The position numbers and the translations under genes are program-made. Below, piece by piece: positions 1-13,989 of a DNA stretch of 40,315 bases. The first letter of the stretch is position 1, and each line of letters begins with the position of its first letter. Source of the DNA: Schoenoplectus triqueter. Its lineage: Eukaryota; Streptophyta; Magnoliopsida; Poales; Cyperaceae. Below the pieces are notes generated by a model, which was not told the origin of the DNA, ran no database searches, and was given only the letters and a program-made list of their open reading frames with translations. The stretch lies in the NCBI GenBank assembly GCA_964058805.1, contig CAXKVV010000630.1, positions 1 through 40,315 of the forward strand, read 5' to 3'.

Positions 1-337
1 AGAAACTAAATGCTGGCTGGCTCCTCAGTAACCACGCTCACTTGACACGAGGTTTTGACCAAGAAGACTCTGGAATCTGGAGAAACGCAAAACACAAAAA
101 AGATAGTCCATTGCATCATCTGAGCACAGAAATTTGAATCACCCAAATCCGAGTTATTATGAGAGAGTTATGCCCAAAATACTGGCCCAGTACGAATCTG
201 TCCAGAAAGCTGCTGTTTCGTAAATTAATTGTAAATATGACTTGGGCCTGGTTCTTCAAACTGAGAACTGGTCCAGAACTTGCTTCCTTGATCATGATTG
301 TTCACCTGTAGACCTGCCATGACTTGATCGCCATCAA
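1..337. repeat. AT-rich spacer, copy 1 (truncated by the window start)
   Basis: Non-array sequence directly left of array 1. The same sequence recurs from 7115 and from 8673, so it is a repeated spacer module. By eye copy 1 and the 8673 copy differ at only a couple of bases (for example accacg against accatg), while the 7115 copy has more changes. Read on the minus strand, array frames run into this spacer and end within it at two nearby stops, near 225 and 302, depending on frame. I see no conserved protein domain. It could be remnant transposon or unrelated intergenic DNA; the sequence does not decide. Confidence 0.8.
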
Positions 338-3300
338 CCTCGGCACCGCCCAAAACGTGTCCGAGCGCGCAAAACTTGAAAACGGGACTGGACGCCCTCG
401 GTACCGCCCAAAACGAATCCGGGAGCGCAAAACATGAAAACGGGACCCGACGCTCTCGGTACTGCCGAAAACGAGTCTGGGAACGCAAAACATGAAAACA
501 GGACCCGACACCCTCGGCACCGCTAAAAACGTGTCTGGGCGCGCAAACCTTGAAAATGGGACAGGACGCTCTCGGCACCGCCGAAAATGTGTCCGGGCGC
601 GCAAAACATGAAAACGGGACCCGACGCCCACGATACCGCCGAAAAAGTGTCCGGGCGCGCAAAACATGTAAAAGGGACCCGACGACCTCGGTACCGCCGA
701 AAACGAGTCCTCGCGCGCCAAACTTGAAAACGGGACCCGACGCTCTCGGTACCACAGAAAATGAGTCCGGGCGCGCAAAACATGAAAACGGGACACGACG
801 ACCTCGACACCGCCGAAAACTTGTCCGGGCGCGAAAACTTGAAAACGGGAATGAACGCCCTCGGTACCGCCGAAAACGAGTCCGGCCGCGCAAAACATGA
901 AAACGGGACCCGACGACCTCGGCACCGCCCAAAACGTGTCCGGGCGCGCAAAACTCGAAAACGGGACAGGACGCCATCGGTACTGCCAAAAACGATTCCC
1001 GACGCGCAAAACATGAAAACGGGACCCGACGACCTCGGCACCGCCGAAAACGTGTCCGGGCGCGAAAACTTGCAAACGGGAAAGAACGCCCTCGGTACCG
1101 CCCAAAACGAGTTCGGGAGCGCAAAACATGAAAACGGGACCCGACGCCCTCGGTACTGCCGAAAACGAGTCCGGGCGCGCAAAACATGAAAACTGGACCA
1201 AACGACCTCGGCACCGCCGAAAACGTGTCCGGGCGCGAAAAACTTGAAAACGGGAAAGGACGCCCTCGGTACCGCCGAGAACGAGTCCGGACGCGCAAAA
1301 CATGAAAACGGGACCCGACGGCCTCGGCACCGCCGAAACGTGTCCGGCCGCGCAAAACTTGAAAACGGGAAAGGACGCCCTCGGTACCGCCGAAAACGAG
1401 TCCGGGCGCGCAAAACAAGAAAACAGGACCCGACGACGTCGGCACCGCCGAAAACGAGTCCGAGCGGGCAAAACATGAAAGCGAGACCCGACGCCCTCGG
1501 CACCGCCGTAAACGAGTCCGGGCACGCAAAACTTGAAAACTGGAAAGGACGCCCTCGGTAACGTCGAAAACGAGCCCGGGCGCGCAGAACATGAAAAAGG
1601 ACCCGACGACCTCGGCACCGCTGAAAACGTGTCCGGGCGCGCAAACCTTGAAAATGGGACAGGACGCCCTCGGCACCGCCGAAAACGGGACAAGACGCTC
1701 TCGGCACCGCCGAAAATGTGTCCGGGCGCTTAAAACATGTAAACGGGACCCGACGCCCACGGTACCGCCGAAAAAGAGTCCGGGCGCGCAAAACATGTAA
1801 AAGGGACCCGACGACCTCGGTACCGCTGAAAACGAGTCCTCACGCGCAAAACTTGAAAACGGGACCCGACGCCCTCGGTACCGCCAAAACGAGTCCGGCC
1901 GCGCAAAACATGAAAACAGGACCCGACGACCTCGGCACCGCCCAAAACGTGTCCGGGCGCGCAAAACTCGAAAACGGGACAGGACGCCATCGGTACCGCC
2001 AAAAACGATTCCGGGCGCGCAAAACATGAAAACGGGACCCGACGACCTCGGCACCGCCGTAAACGTGTCTGGGCGCGAAAACTTGCAAACGGGAAAGAAC
2101 GCCCTCGGTACCGCCCAAAACGAGTTCGGAAGCGCAAAACTTGAAAACGGGACCCGTCGCCCTCGGTACTGCCGAAAACGAGTCCGGGCGGGCAAAACAT
2201 GAAAACCGGACCAAACGACCTCGGCACCGCCGAAAACGTGTCCGGGCGTGAAGAACTTGAAAACGGGAAAGGACGCCCTCGGTACCGCCGAGAACGAGTC
2301 CGGGCGAGCAAAACGTGAAAACGGGACCCGACGCCCTCGGCACCGCCGTAAACGAGTCCGGGCGCGCAAAACTTGAAAACGGGACCCGATGCCCTCGGTA
2401 CCGCCGAAAACGAGTCCGGGTGCGCAAAACTTGAAAACGGGACCAAACGCCCACGGTACCGCCGAAAACGTGTCCGGGCGCGCAAAACATGAAAACGGGA
2501 CCCGATGACCTCGGCACCGCCGAAAACGAGTCCGGGCGCGCAAAACATGAAAACGGGACCCGACGACCTCGGTACCGCTGAAAACGAGTCCTCACGCGCA
2601 AAACTTGAAAACGGGACCCGACGCCCTCGGTACCGCCAGAACGAGTCCGGGCGCGCAAAACATGTAAAAGGGACCCGACGACCTCGGTACCGCTGAAAAC
2701 GAGTCCTCCCGCGCAAAACTTGAAAACGGGACCCGACGCCCTCGGTACCGCCAAAACGAGTCCGGCCGCGCAAAACATGAAAACGGGACCCGACGACCAC
2801 GGCACCGCCCAAAACGTGTTCGGGCGCGCAAAACTCGAAAACGGGACAGGACGCCATCAGTACCGCCAAAAACGATTCCGGGCGCGCAAAACATGAAAAC
2901 GGGACCCGACGACCTCGGCACCGCCGAAAACGTGTCTGGGCGCGAAAACTTGCAAACGGGAAAGAACGCCCTCGGTACCGCCGAAAACGAGTCTGGGCGC
3001 GCAAAACAAGAAAACAGGACCCGACGACCTCGGCACCGCCGAAAACGAGTCTGGTCGCACAAAACATGAAAACGGGACCTGACGACCTCGGCACCACCGA
3101 AAACGTGTCTGGGCGCGCAAAACTTGAAAACGGGACAAGACACCCTCGGAACCGCCGAAAACGAGTCTGTGCGAGCAAAACATGAAAACGGGACCCGACG
3201 CCCTCGGCACCGCCGAAAACGTGTCCGGGCGCGCAAAACATGAAAACGGGACCCGACGACCTCGGCACCGCCGAAAACGAGTCCGGGCGCGCAAAACATG

Positions 3301-6300
3301 AAAACGGGACCCGACGACCTCGGCACCGCCGAAAACGTGTCCGGGCGCGAAAAAATAGAAAACGGGAAAGAACGCCCTCGGTACCGCCAAAAACGAGTCC
3401 GGGCGCGCAAAACATGAAAATGGGATCTGATGACCTCAGCAACGCCCAAAACGTGTCCGGGCGCGCAAAACATGAAAACGGGACCTGACGCCCTCGGCAC
3501 CGCCGTAAATGAGTCCGGGCGCGCAAAACATGAAAACAGGACCAATCACCCACGGTACCTCCGAAAACGAGTTCGGGCGCGCAAAACATGTAAAAGGGAC
3601 CCGACGCCCTCGGTACCGCCGAAAATGAGTCCTGGCGCGCCAAACTTGAAAACGTGACCCGACGGCCTCGGTACCGCCGAAAATGAGTCCGGGCGCGCAA
3701 AACATGAAAACGGGACTCGACGCCCTCGGCACCGCCGAAAATGAGTCCGGGCGCGCAAAACTTGAAAACGGGAAAGGACGCCCTCGGTACCGGCAAAAAC
3801 GAGTCCGGGAGCGCGAAACATGAAAACAGGACACGACGACCTCGACACCGCCGAAAACGTGTCAGGGCGCGAAAACTTGAAAACGGGAAAGAACGCCCTC
3901 GGTACCGCCGAAAACGAGTCCGGGCGCGCAAAACATGAAAACGGGACCCGACGACCTCGGCACCGCCGAAAATGTGTCCGGGCGCGCAAAACTCAAAAAC
4001 GGGACAGGACGCCATCGGTACCGTCGAAAACGAGTCCGGGCGGGCAAAACATCAAAACGGGATCCGACGCCCTCGGTACCGCCGAAAACGAGTCCGGGCG
4101 CGCAAAACATGAAAACGGGACCTGACGACCTCGGCACCACCGAAAACGTGTCCGGGAGCGCAAACCTTGAAAACGGGACAGGACGCCCTCGGCACCGCCG
4201 AAAACGTGTCCGGGCGCGCAAAACATGAAAACGGGACCAAACGCCCACGGTACCGCCGAAAACGAGTCCGGGCGCGCAAAACTTGAAAACGGGACCCGAC
4301 GCCCTTGGTACCGCCAAAAATGATTCCGGGCGCGCAAAACATGAAAACGGGACCCGTCGACCTCGGCACCGTCGAAAACGTGTTCGGGCGCGCAAAACAT
4401 GAAAACGGGATAGGACGCCCACGGTACCGCCAAAAACGAGTCTGGGGCGCAAAACATGAAAACGGGACCCGACAACCTCGGTACCGCCGAAAATGTGTCC
4501 GGGCGCGGAAAACTTGTAAACGGGAAAGGACGCCCTTGGCACCGCCGAAAACGAGTCCGGGCGCGCAAAACAAGAAAACAGGACCCGACGACCTCGGCAC
4601 CGCCGAAAACGAGTCTGGTCGCACAAAACATGAAAACGGGACCCGACGACCTCGGTAACGCCGAAAATGTGTCCGGGCGCGAAAAACTTGAAAACGGGAA
4701 AGGACGCCCTCGGCACCGCCGAAAACGAGTCCAGGCGCGCAAAACAAGAAAACAGGACCCGACGACCTCGGCACCACCGAAAACGAGTCTGGTCGCACAA
4801 AACATGAAAACGGGACCCGCCGACCTCGGCACCGCCGAAAATGTGTCCGGGCGCGCAAAACTCGAAAATGGGACATGACGCCATCGGTACCGCCGAAAAC
4901 GAGTCCGGGCGGGCAAAACATCAAAACGGGATCCGACGCCCTCGGTACCGCCGAAAACGAGTCCGTGCGCGCAAAACAAGAAAATGGGACCCGACGACGT
5001 CGGCACAGCCGAAAATGAGTACGGGCGCGCAAAACATGAAAACGGGACCCGACGCCCTTGACACCGCCGAAAATGAGTCCGGGCGCGCAAAACAAGAAAA
5101 CAGGACCCGACGACCTCGGCACCGCCGAAAACGAGTCTGGTCGCACAAAACATGAAAACGGGACCCGACGACCTCGGCACCACCGAAAACGTGTCCGGGC
5201 GCGCAAAACTCGAAAACGGGACAAGACACCCTCGGTACCGCCGAAAACGAGTCCGAGCGAGCAAAACATGAAAACGGGACCCGACGCCCTCGGCACCGCC
5301 GTAAACGAGTCCGGGCGCGCAATACTTGAAAACGGGACCCGAAGCCCTCGGTACCGCCGAAAACGAGTCCGGGCGCGCAAAACTTGAAAACGGGACCAAA
5401 CGCCCACGGTACCGCCGAAAACGTGTCCGGGCGCGCAAAACATGAAAACGGGACCCGACGACCTCGGCACCGTCGAAAACGAGTCCGGGCGCGCAAAACA
5501 TGAAAACCGGACCCGACGACCTCGGCACCGCCGAAAACGTGTCCGGGCGCGAAAAACTAGAAAATGGGAAGGAACGCCCTCGGTACCGCCAAAAACGAGT
5601 ACGGGCGCGCAAAACATGAAAATGGGATCCGATGACCTCAGCAACGCCCAAAAAGTGTCCGGGCGCGCAAAACTCGAAAACGGGACCAAACACCCACGGT
5701 ACCGCCGAAAACGATTCCGGGCGCGCAAAACATGTAGAAGGGACCCGACGCCCTCGGTACCGCCGAAAATAAGTCCTGGCTTGCAAAATTTGAAAACGTG
5801 ACCCGACGGCCTCGGTACCGCCGAAAATGAGTCCGGGCGCGCAAAACATGAAAACGGGACCCGACGCCCTCGGCACCGCCGAAAACGTGTCCGGGCGCGC
5901 AAAACTTGAAAACGGTAAAGGACGCCCTCGGTACCGCCAAAAACGAGTCCGGGAGCGCAAAACATGAAAACAGGACACGACGACCTCGACACCGCCGAAA
6001 ACGTGTCCGGGCGCGAAAACTTGAAAACGGGAAAGAACGCCCTCGGTACCGCCGAAAACGAGTCCGGGCGCGCAAAACAAGAAAACAGGACCCGACGACC
6101 TCGGCACTGCCGAAAACGAGTCTGGTCGCACAAAACATGAAAACGGGACCCGACGACCTCGGCACCACCGAAAACGTGTCCGGGCGCGCAAAACTCGAAA
6201 GCGGGACAAGACACCCTCGGTACCGCCGAAAACGAGTCCGGGCGAGCAAAACATTTAAACGGGACCCGACGACCTCGGCACCGCTGAAAATGTGTCCGGG

Positions 6301-7072
6301 CGCGCAAAACTCGAAAACGGGACAGGACGCCATCGGTACCGTCGAAAACGAGTCCGGGCGGGCAAAACATGAAAACGGGATCCGACGCCCTCGGTACCGC
6401 CAAAAATGATTCCGGGCGCGCAAAACATGAAAACGGGACCCGTCGACCTCGGCACAGTCGAAAACGTGTTCGGGCGCGCAAAACTTGAAAACGGGATAGG
6501 ACGGCCACGGTACCGCCAAAAATGAGTCTGGGGGCGCAAAACATGAAAACGGGACCCGACGACCTCGGTACCGCCGAAAATGTGTTCGGGCGCGAAAAAC
6601 TTGAAAACGGGAAAGGACGCCCTCGGTACCGCCGACAATGAGTCCGGGCGCGCAAAACATGAAAACGGGACCCGACGACCTCGACACCGCCGAAAACGTG
6701 TCCGGGCGTGCAAAACTTGAAAACGGGAAAGGACGCCCTCGGTACCGCCGAAAACGAGTCCGGGCGCGCAAAACATGAAAACGGGACCCGACGACCTCGG
6801 CACCGCCGAAAATGTGTCCGGGCGCGCAAAACTCGAAAACGGGACAGGACGCCATCGGTACCGCCGAAAACGAGTCCGGAGGGGCAAAACATGAAAATGG
6901 GATCCGACGCCCACGGTATCTCCGAAAACGAGTCCGGGCGCGCAAAACATGAAAACGGGACCCGACGACCTCGGCACCACCGAAAACGTGTCCGGGCACG
7001 CAAACATTGAAAACGGGACAGGACGCCCACGGCACCGCCGAAAACGTGTCCGGGCGCGCAAAACATGAAAAC
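338..7072. repeat. 58-bp tandem repeat array 1 (about 116 monomers)
   Basis: Head-to-tail 58-bp monomers. Read on the plus strand, each typically starts AAAACGAGTCCGGGCGCGC, continues through AAAACATGAAAACGGG and a GACCCGACG block, and ends CTCGGTACCGCCG. The consensus is about 64% GC with ten CpGs. Variants recur in shuffled but partly ordered series: GGTACC or GGCACC, ACGAGTCC or ACGTGTCC, CATGAAAA or CTTGAAAA, GGGACCCG or GGGACAGG. A shortened monomer of about 31 bp lies near 1671-1701. No unique spacers separate the units. Open frames over the array are explained by composition and I do not call genes. The right edge passes through a degenerate 'cttgaaaacatt' at 7072-7083 into the next spacer. 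Confidence 0.95.
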
Positions 7073-7451
7073 TTGAAAACATTAAAACATAGAAAGACTC
7101 AAAGACAAGTTCCAAGAAACTAAATGCTGGCTGGCTCCTCAGTAACCATGCTCACTTGACACGAGGTTTTGACCAAGAAGACTCTGGAATCTGGAGAAAC
7201 TCAAAACACAGAAAAGATAGTCCATTTCATCATCTGATCACAGAAATTTGAATCACCCAAATCCGAGTTATTATGAGAGCGTTATGTACAAAATACTGGC
7301 CCAGTACGAATCTGTCCAGAAAGCTGCTGTTTCGTAAATTAATTGTAAATATGACTTGGGCCTGGTTCTTCAAACTGAGAACTGGTCCAGAACTTGCTTC
7401 CTTGATCATGATTGTTCACCTGTAGACCTGCCATGACTTGATCGCCATCAA
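7073..7451. repeat. AT-rich spacer, copy 2 (shortened)
   Basis: Matches the right-hand part of the spacer at 8639-9009 from 'attaaaacatag' (7081) to the start of array 2. It lacks about 290 bp, including the TATA-like segment, found at 8347-8638. It carries private changes against the other two copies (for example gagagcgttatgtac against gagagagttatgccc), so it is the most diverged copy. I see no gene in it. Confidence 0.8.
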
Positions 7452-8346
7452 CCTCGGCACCGCCCAAAACGTGTCCGAGCGCGCAAAACTTGAAAACGAG
7501 ACTGGACGCCCTCGGTACCGCCCAAAACGAATCCAGGAGCGCAAAACATGAAAACGGGACCCGACGCTCTCGGTACTGCCGAAAACGAGTCTGGGAACGC
7601 AAAACATGAAAACAGGACCCGACGACCAATGCACCGCCGAAAACGTGTCCGGGCGCGAAAAACTTGAAAACGGGAAAGGATGCCCTCGGTACCGCCGAAA
7701 ACGAGTCCGGGGGCGCAAAACATGAAATCGGGACCCGTCGCCCACGGTACCGCCGAAAATGAGTTCGGGCGCGCAAAAGATGAAAACGGGACCCGACGAC
7801 CTCGGTACCGCCGAATACGAGTCCGGGCGCGCAAAACTCGAAAACGGGACAGGACGCCCTCGGTACCGCCGAAAATGAGTCCGGCAGCGCAAAACATGAA
7901 AACGGGACCCGACGCCCCGACGCCCTCGGCACCACCGTAAACGAGTCCGGCCGCGCAAAACTTGAAAACGGGAAAGGACGTCCTCGGTAACGCCGAAAAC
8001 GAGTTCGGGCGCGCAAAACAAGAAAACGGGACCCGACGACCTCGGCACCGCCATAAACGGGTCCGGGCGCGCAAAACATGAAATCGGGACCCGTCGCCCA
8101 CGGTACCACCGAAAACGAGTCCGGGCGCGCAAAACATGAAAACGGGACCCGACGCCCACGGTACCGTCGAAAACGAGTCCGGGCACGCAAAACATTTAAA
8201 AGGGACTTGAAAACGGGACCCGACGCCCTCGGTACCGCCGAAAATGAGTCCGGGCGCGCAAAACAAGAAAACAGGACCCAACGCCCACTGTACCGTCGAA
8301 AATACGTGCGGGCACGGAAAACATGAAAATGGGACCCGACGACCTC
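7452..8346. repeat. 58-bp tandem repeat array 2 (about 15 monomers)
   Basis: The same monomer family as array 1, only about 0.9 kb long, trapped between two spacer copies. It starts at the same point of the monomer after the spacer as arrays 1 and 3 do (CCTCGGCACCGCCC). It has more irregular units than the large arrays, such as a small internal duplication near 7913-7925 and a shortened unit near 8205-8220. Confidence 0.93.
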
Positions 8347-9009
8347 TGATAGCGTTCGAGCTATGAATCGTCCAAGGACACACACACGTTCAACTATAAA
8401 ATCACAACTGGAGGATACTCTCAACTCACAGCAGGATAAAAGAGGAGATAAACTCAACTCAAGATAAACTTTTTCATAATAATTCAACAAGTGAGTTTAC
8501 ATTCAGAAATTAGGCTTTATATAGCCATACAACTCAACTCTAGAAACTTCCTACTAAATAATAACTCCTTAACTATTTTTGCAAATATCAAAACACAATA
8601 AAAATAACATTAACTACTACTGTTAATTCCAAAACATAATTAAAACATAGAAAGACTCAAAGACAAGTTCCAAGAAACTAAATGCTGGCTGGCTCCTCAG
8701 TAACCATGCTCACTTGACACGAGGTTTTGACCAAGAAGACTCTGGAATCTGGAGAAACGCAAAACACAAAAAAGATAGTCCATTGCATCATCTGATCACA
8801 GAAATTTGAATCACCCAAATCCGAGTTATTATGAGAGAGTTATGCCCAAAATACTGGCCCAGTACGAATCTGTCCAGAAAGCTGCTGTTTCGTAAATTAA
8901 TTGTAAATATGACTTGGGCCTGGTTCTTCAAACTGAGAACTGGTCCAGAACTTGCTTCCTTGATCATGATTGTTCACCTGTAGACCTGCCATGACTTGAT
9001 CGCCATCAA
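8347..9009. repeat. AT-rich spacer, copy 3 (longest form)
   Basis: A 663-bp non-array block. Positions 8673-9009 match copy 1 and 8639-9009 match copy 2. Positions 8347-8638 are present only here within the window and are strongly AT-rich. Read on the minus strand, the unique part contains a TATA-like box and ends CTATCA immediately before array 2. That arrangement resembles the promoter-to-end portion of an LTR, but I find no matching second LTR, primer site or target duplication. I see no convincing coding sequence. Confidence 0.75.
8515..8523 (-). promoter_or_regulatory. TATA-like box directed into array 2
   Basis: The minus strand reads GGCTATATAAAGCC here, a good match to the plant TATA consensus. 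A start site about 30 bp downstream would lie near 8485, and transcription would then run left through array 2. Only the core motif is visible. Because the sequence is AT-rich, chance occurrence is quite possible. Confidence 0.3.
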
Positions 9010-12000
9010 CCTCGGCACCGCCCAAAACGTGTCCGAGCGCGCAAAACTTGAAAACGGGACCCGACGCTCTCGGTACTACCGAAAACGAGTCTGGGAACGC
9101 AAAACATGAAAACAGGACCCGACACCCTCGGCACCGCTAAAAACGTGTCTGGGCGCGCAAACCTTGAAAATGGGACAGGACGCTCTCGACACCGCCGAAA
9201 ATGTGTCCGGGCGCGCAAAACATGAAAACGGGACCCGACGCCCACGATACCGCCGAAAAAGTGTCCGGGCGCGCAAAACATGTAAAAGGGACCCGACGAC
9301 CTCGGTACCGCCGAAAATGAGTCCTCGCGCGCCAAACTTGAAAACGGGACCCGACGCCCTCGGTACCACAGAAAATGAGTCCGGGCGCGCAAAACATGAA
9401 AACGGGACACGACGACCTCGACACCGCCGAAAACTTGTCCGGGCGCGAAAACTTGAAAACGGGAATGAACGCCCTCGGTACCGCCGAAAACGAGTCCGGC
9501 CGCGCAAAACATGAAAACGGGACCCGACGACCTCGGCACCGCCCAAAACGTGTCCGGGCGCGCAAAACTCGAAAACGGGACAGGACGCCATCGGTACTGC
9601 CAAAAACGATTCCGGGCGCGCAAAACATGAAAACGGGACCCGACGACCTCGGCACCGCCGAAAACCTGTCCGGGCGCGAAAACTTGCAAACGGGAAAGAA
9701 CGCCCTCGGTACCGCCCAAAACGAGTTCGGGAGCGCAAAACATGAAAACGGGACCCGACGCCCTCGGTACTGCCGAAAACGAGTCCGGGCGCGCAAAACA
9801 TGAAAACTGGACCAAACGACCTCGGCACCGCCGAAAACGTGTCCGGGCGCGAAAAACTTGAAAACGGGAAAGGACGCCCTCGGTACCGCCGAGAACGAGT
9901 CCGGGCGCGCAAAACATGAAAATGGGACCCAACGGCCTCGGCACCGCCGAAACGTGTCCGGCCGTGCAAAACTTGAAAACGGGAAAGGACGCCCTCGGTA
10001 CCGCCGAAAACGAGTCCGGGCGCGCAAAACAAGAAAACAGGACCCGACGACGTCGGCACCGCCGAAAACGAGTCCGGGCGGGCAAAACATGAAAGCGAGA
10101 CCCGACGCCCTCGGCACCGCCATAAACGAGTCCGGGCGCGCAAAACTTGAAAACTGGAAAGGACGCCCTCGGTAACGTCGAAAACGAGCCCGGGCGCGCA
10201 GAACATGAAAAAGGACCCGACGACCTCGGCACCGCTGAAAACGTGTCCGGGCGCGCAAACCTTGAAAATGGGACAGGACGCCCTCGACACCGCCGAAAAC
10301 GGGACAGGACGCTCTCGGCACCGCCGAAAATGTGTCCGGGCGCTTAAAACATGTAAACGGGACCCGACGCCCACGGTACCGCCGAAAAAGAGTCCGGGCG
10401 CGCAAAACATGTAAAAGGGACCCGACGACCTCGGTACCGCTGAAAACGAGTCCTCACGCGCAAAACTAGAAAACGGGACCCGACGCCCTCGGTACCGCCA
10501 AAACGAGTCCGGCCGCGCAAAACATGAAAACGGGACCCGACGACCTCGGCACCGCCCAAAACGTGTCCGGGCGCGCAAAACTCAAAAACGGGACAGGACG
10601 CCATTGGTACAGCCAAAAACGATTCCGGGCGCGCAAAACATGAAAACGGGACCCGACGACCTCGACACCGCCGAAAACGTGTCTGGGCGCGAAAACTTGC
10701 AAACGGGAAAGAACGCCCTCGGTACCGCCCAAAACGAGTTCGGGAGCGCAAAACATGAAAACGGGACCCGACGCCCTCGGTACTGCCGAAAACGAGTCCG
10801 GGCGGGCAAAACATGAAAACCGGACCAAACGACCTCGGCACCGCCGAAAACGTGTCCGGGTGCGAAGAACTTGAAAACGGGAAAGGACGCCCTCGGTACC
10901 GCCGAGAACGAGTCCGGGCGAGCAAAACATGAAAACGGGACCCGACGCCCTCGGCACCGCCGTAAACGAGTCCGGGCGCGCAAAACTTGAAAACGGGACC
11001 CGATGCCCTCGGTACCGCCGAAAACGAGTCCGGGTGCGCAAAACTTGAAAACGGGACCAAACGCCCACGGTACCGCCGAAAACGTGTCCGGGCGCGCAAA
11101 ACATGAAAACGGGACCCGACGACCTCGGCACCGCCGAAAACGAGTCCGGGCGCGCAAAACATGAAAACGGGACCCGACGACCTCGGTACCGCTGAAAACG
11201 AGTCCTCACGCGCAAAACTTGAAAACGGGACCCGACGCCCTCGGTACCGCCAAAACGAGTCCGGGCGCGCAAAACATGTAAAAGGGACCCGACGACCTCG
11301 GTAACGCTGAAAACGAGTCCTCACGCGCAAAACTTGAAAACGGGACCCGACGCCCTCGGTACCGCCAAAACGAGTCCGGGCGCGCAAAACATGAAAACGG
11401 GACCCGACGACCACGGCACCGCCCAAAACGTGTCCGAGCGCGCAAAACTCGAAAACGGGACAGGACGCCATCGGTACCGCCAAAAACGATTCCGGGCGCG
11501 CAAAACATGAAAACGGGACCCGACGACCTCGGCACCGCCGAAAACGTGTCTGGGCGCGAAAACTTGCAAACGGGAAAGAACGCCCTCGGTACTGCCGAAA
11601 ACGAGTCCGGGCGCGCAAAACAAGAAAACAGGACCCGACGACCTCGGCACCGCCGAAAACGAGTCTGGTCGCACAAAACATGAAAACGGGACCTGACGAC
11701 CTCGGCACCACCGAAAACGTGTCTGGGCGCGCAAAACTCGAAAACGGGACAAGACACCCTCGGAACCGCCGAAAACGATTCCGGGCGAGCAAAACATGAA
11801 AACGGGACCCGACGCCCTCGGCACCGCCGTAAACGAGTCCGGGTGCGCAAAACATGAAAACGGGACCAAACGCCCACGGTACCGCCGAAAACGTGTCCGG
11901 GCGCGTAAAACATGAAAACGGGACCCGACGACCTCGGCACCGCCGAAAACGTGTCCGGGCGCGAAAAAATAGAAAACGGGAAAGAACGCCCTCGGTACCG

Positions 12001-13989
12001 CCAAAAACGAGTCCGGGCGCGCAAAACATGAAAATGGGATCTGATGACCTCAGCAACGCCCAAAACGTGTCCGGGCGCGCAAAACATGAAAACGGGACCT
12101 GACGCCCTCGGCACCGCCGTAAATGAGTCCGGGCGCGCAAAACATGAAAACGGGACCAATCACCCACGGTACCTCCGTAAACGAGTCCGGGCGCGCAAAA
12201 CATGTAAAAGGGACCCGACGCCCTCGGTACCGCCGAAAATGAGTCCTGGCGCGCCAAACTTGAAAACGTGACCCGACGGCCTCGGTACCGCCGAAAATGA
12301 GTCCGGGCGCGCAAAACATGAAAACGGGACTCGACGCCCTCGGCACCGCCGAAAACGTGTCCGGGCGCGCAAAACTTGAAAACGGGAAAGGACGCCCTCG
12401 GTACCGCCAAAAACGAGTCCGGGAGCGCGAAACATGAAAACAGGACACGACGACCTCGACACCGCCGAAAACGTGTCCGGGCGCGAAAACTTGAAAACGG
12501 GAAAGAACGCCCTCGGTACCGCCGAAAACGAGTCCGGGCGCGCAAAACATGAAAACGGGACCCGACGACCTCGGCACCGCCGAAAATGTGTCCGGGCGCG
12601 GAAAACTTGTAAACGGGAAAGGACGCCCTCGGCACCGCCGAAAATGAGTCCGGGCGCGCAAAACAAGAAAACAGGACCCGACGACCTCGGCACCGCCGAA
12701 AACGAGTCTGGTCGCACAAAACATGAAAACGGGACCCGACGACCTCGGTAACGCCGAAAATATGTCCGGGCGCGCAAAACATGAAAACGGGACCCGACGA
12801 CCTCGGCACCGCCGAAAACGAGTCCGGGCGCGCAAAACATAAAAACGGGACCCGACGACCTCGGCACCGCCGAAAACGTGTCCGGGCTCGAAAAACTAGA
12901 AAATGGGAAAGAACGCCCTCGGTACCGCCAAAAACGAGTATGGGCGCGCAAAACATGAAAATGGGATCCGATGACCTCAGCAACGCCCAAAAAGTGTCCG
13001 GGAGCGCAAAACTCGAAAACGGGACCAAACACCCACGGTACCGCCGAAAACGATTCCGGGCGCGCAAAACATGTAGAAGGGACCCGACGCCCTCGGTACC
13101 GCCGAAAACGAGTCCTGGCGCGCAAAATTTGAAAACGTGACCCGACGGCCTTGGTACCGCCGAAAATGAGTCCGGGCGCGCAAAACATGAAAACGGGACC
13201 CGACCGCCTCGGCACCGCCGAAAACGTGTCCGGGCGCGCAAAACTTGAAAACGGTAAAGGACGCCCTCGGTACCGCCAAAAACGAGTCCGGGAGCGCAAA
13301 ACATGAAAACAGGACACGACGACCTCGACACCGCCGAAAACGTGTCCGGGCGCGAAAACTTGAAAACGGGAAAGAACGCCCTCGGTACCGCCGAAAACGA
13401 GTCCAGGCGCGCAAAACAAGAAAACAGGACCCGACGACCTCGGCACCGCCGAAAACGAGTCTGGTCGCACAAAACATGAAAACGGGACCCGACGACCTCG
13501 GCACCACCGAAAACGTGTCCGGGCGCGCAAAACTCGAAAACGGGACAAGACACCCTCGGTACCGCCGAAAACGAGTCCGGGCGAGCAAAACATTTAAACG
13601 GGACCCGACGACCTCGGCACCGCTGAAAATGTGTCCGGGCGCGCAAAACTCGAAAACGGGACAGGACGCCATCGGTACCGCCGAAAACGAGTCCGGGCGG
13701 GCAAAACATGAAAACGGGATCCGACGCCCTCGGTACCGCCAAAAATGATTCCGGGCGCGCTAAACATGAAAACGGGACCCGTCGACCTCGGCACCGTCGA
13801 AAACGTGTTCGGGCGCGCAAAACTTGAAAACGGGATAGGACGCCCACGGTACCGCCAAAAATGAGTCTGGGGGCGCAAAACATGAAAACGGGACCCGACG
13901 ACCTCGGTACCGCCGAAAATGTGTCCGGGCGCGAAAAACTTGAAAACGGGAAAGGACGCCCTCGGTACCGCCGACAACGAGTCCGGGCG

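Noticed and set aside
550..7010. Plus-strand Arg/Lys-rich short frames across the arrays
   Set aside because: They are read-outs of the satellite, ended by the TGA made when CCCGACG becomes CCTGACG or when phase shifts. They repeat at the array offsets.
338..7072. CRISPR-like regular repeats
   Set aside because: The units are contiguous, with no unique spacers, and the sequence is from a plant genome.
8347..9009. Solo LTR of a Ty1/copia element
   Set aside because: The TATA box and a CA-like end are suggestive, but I found no clear TG start, no target duplication, no primer site and no second LTR.
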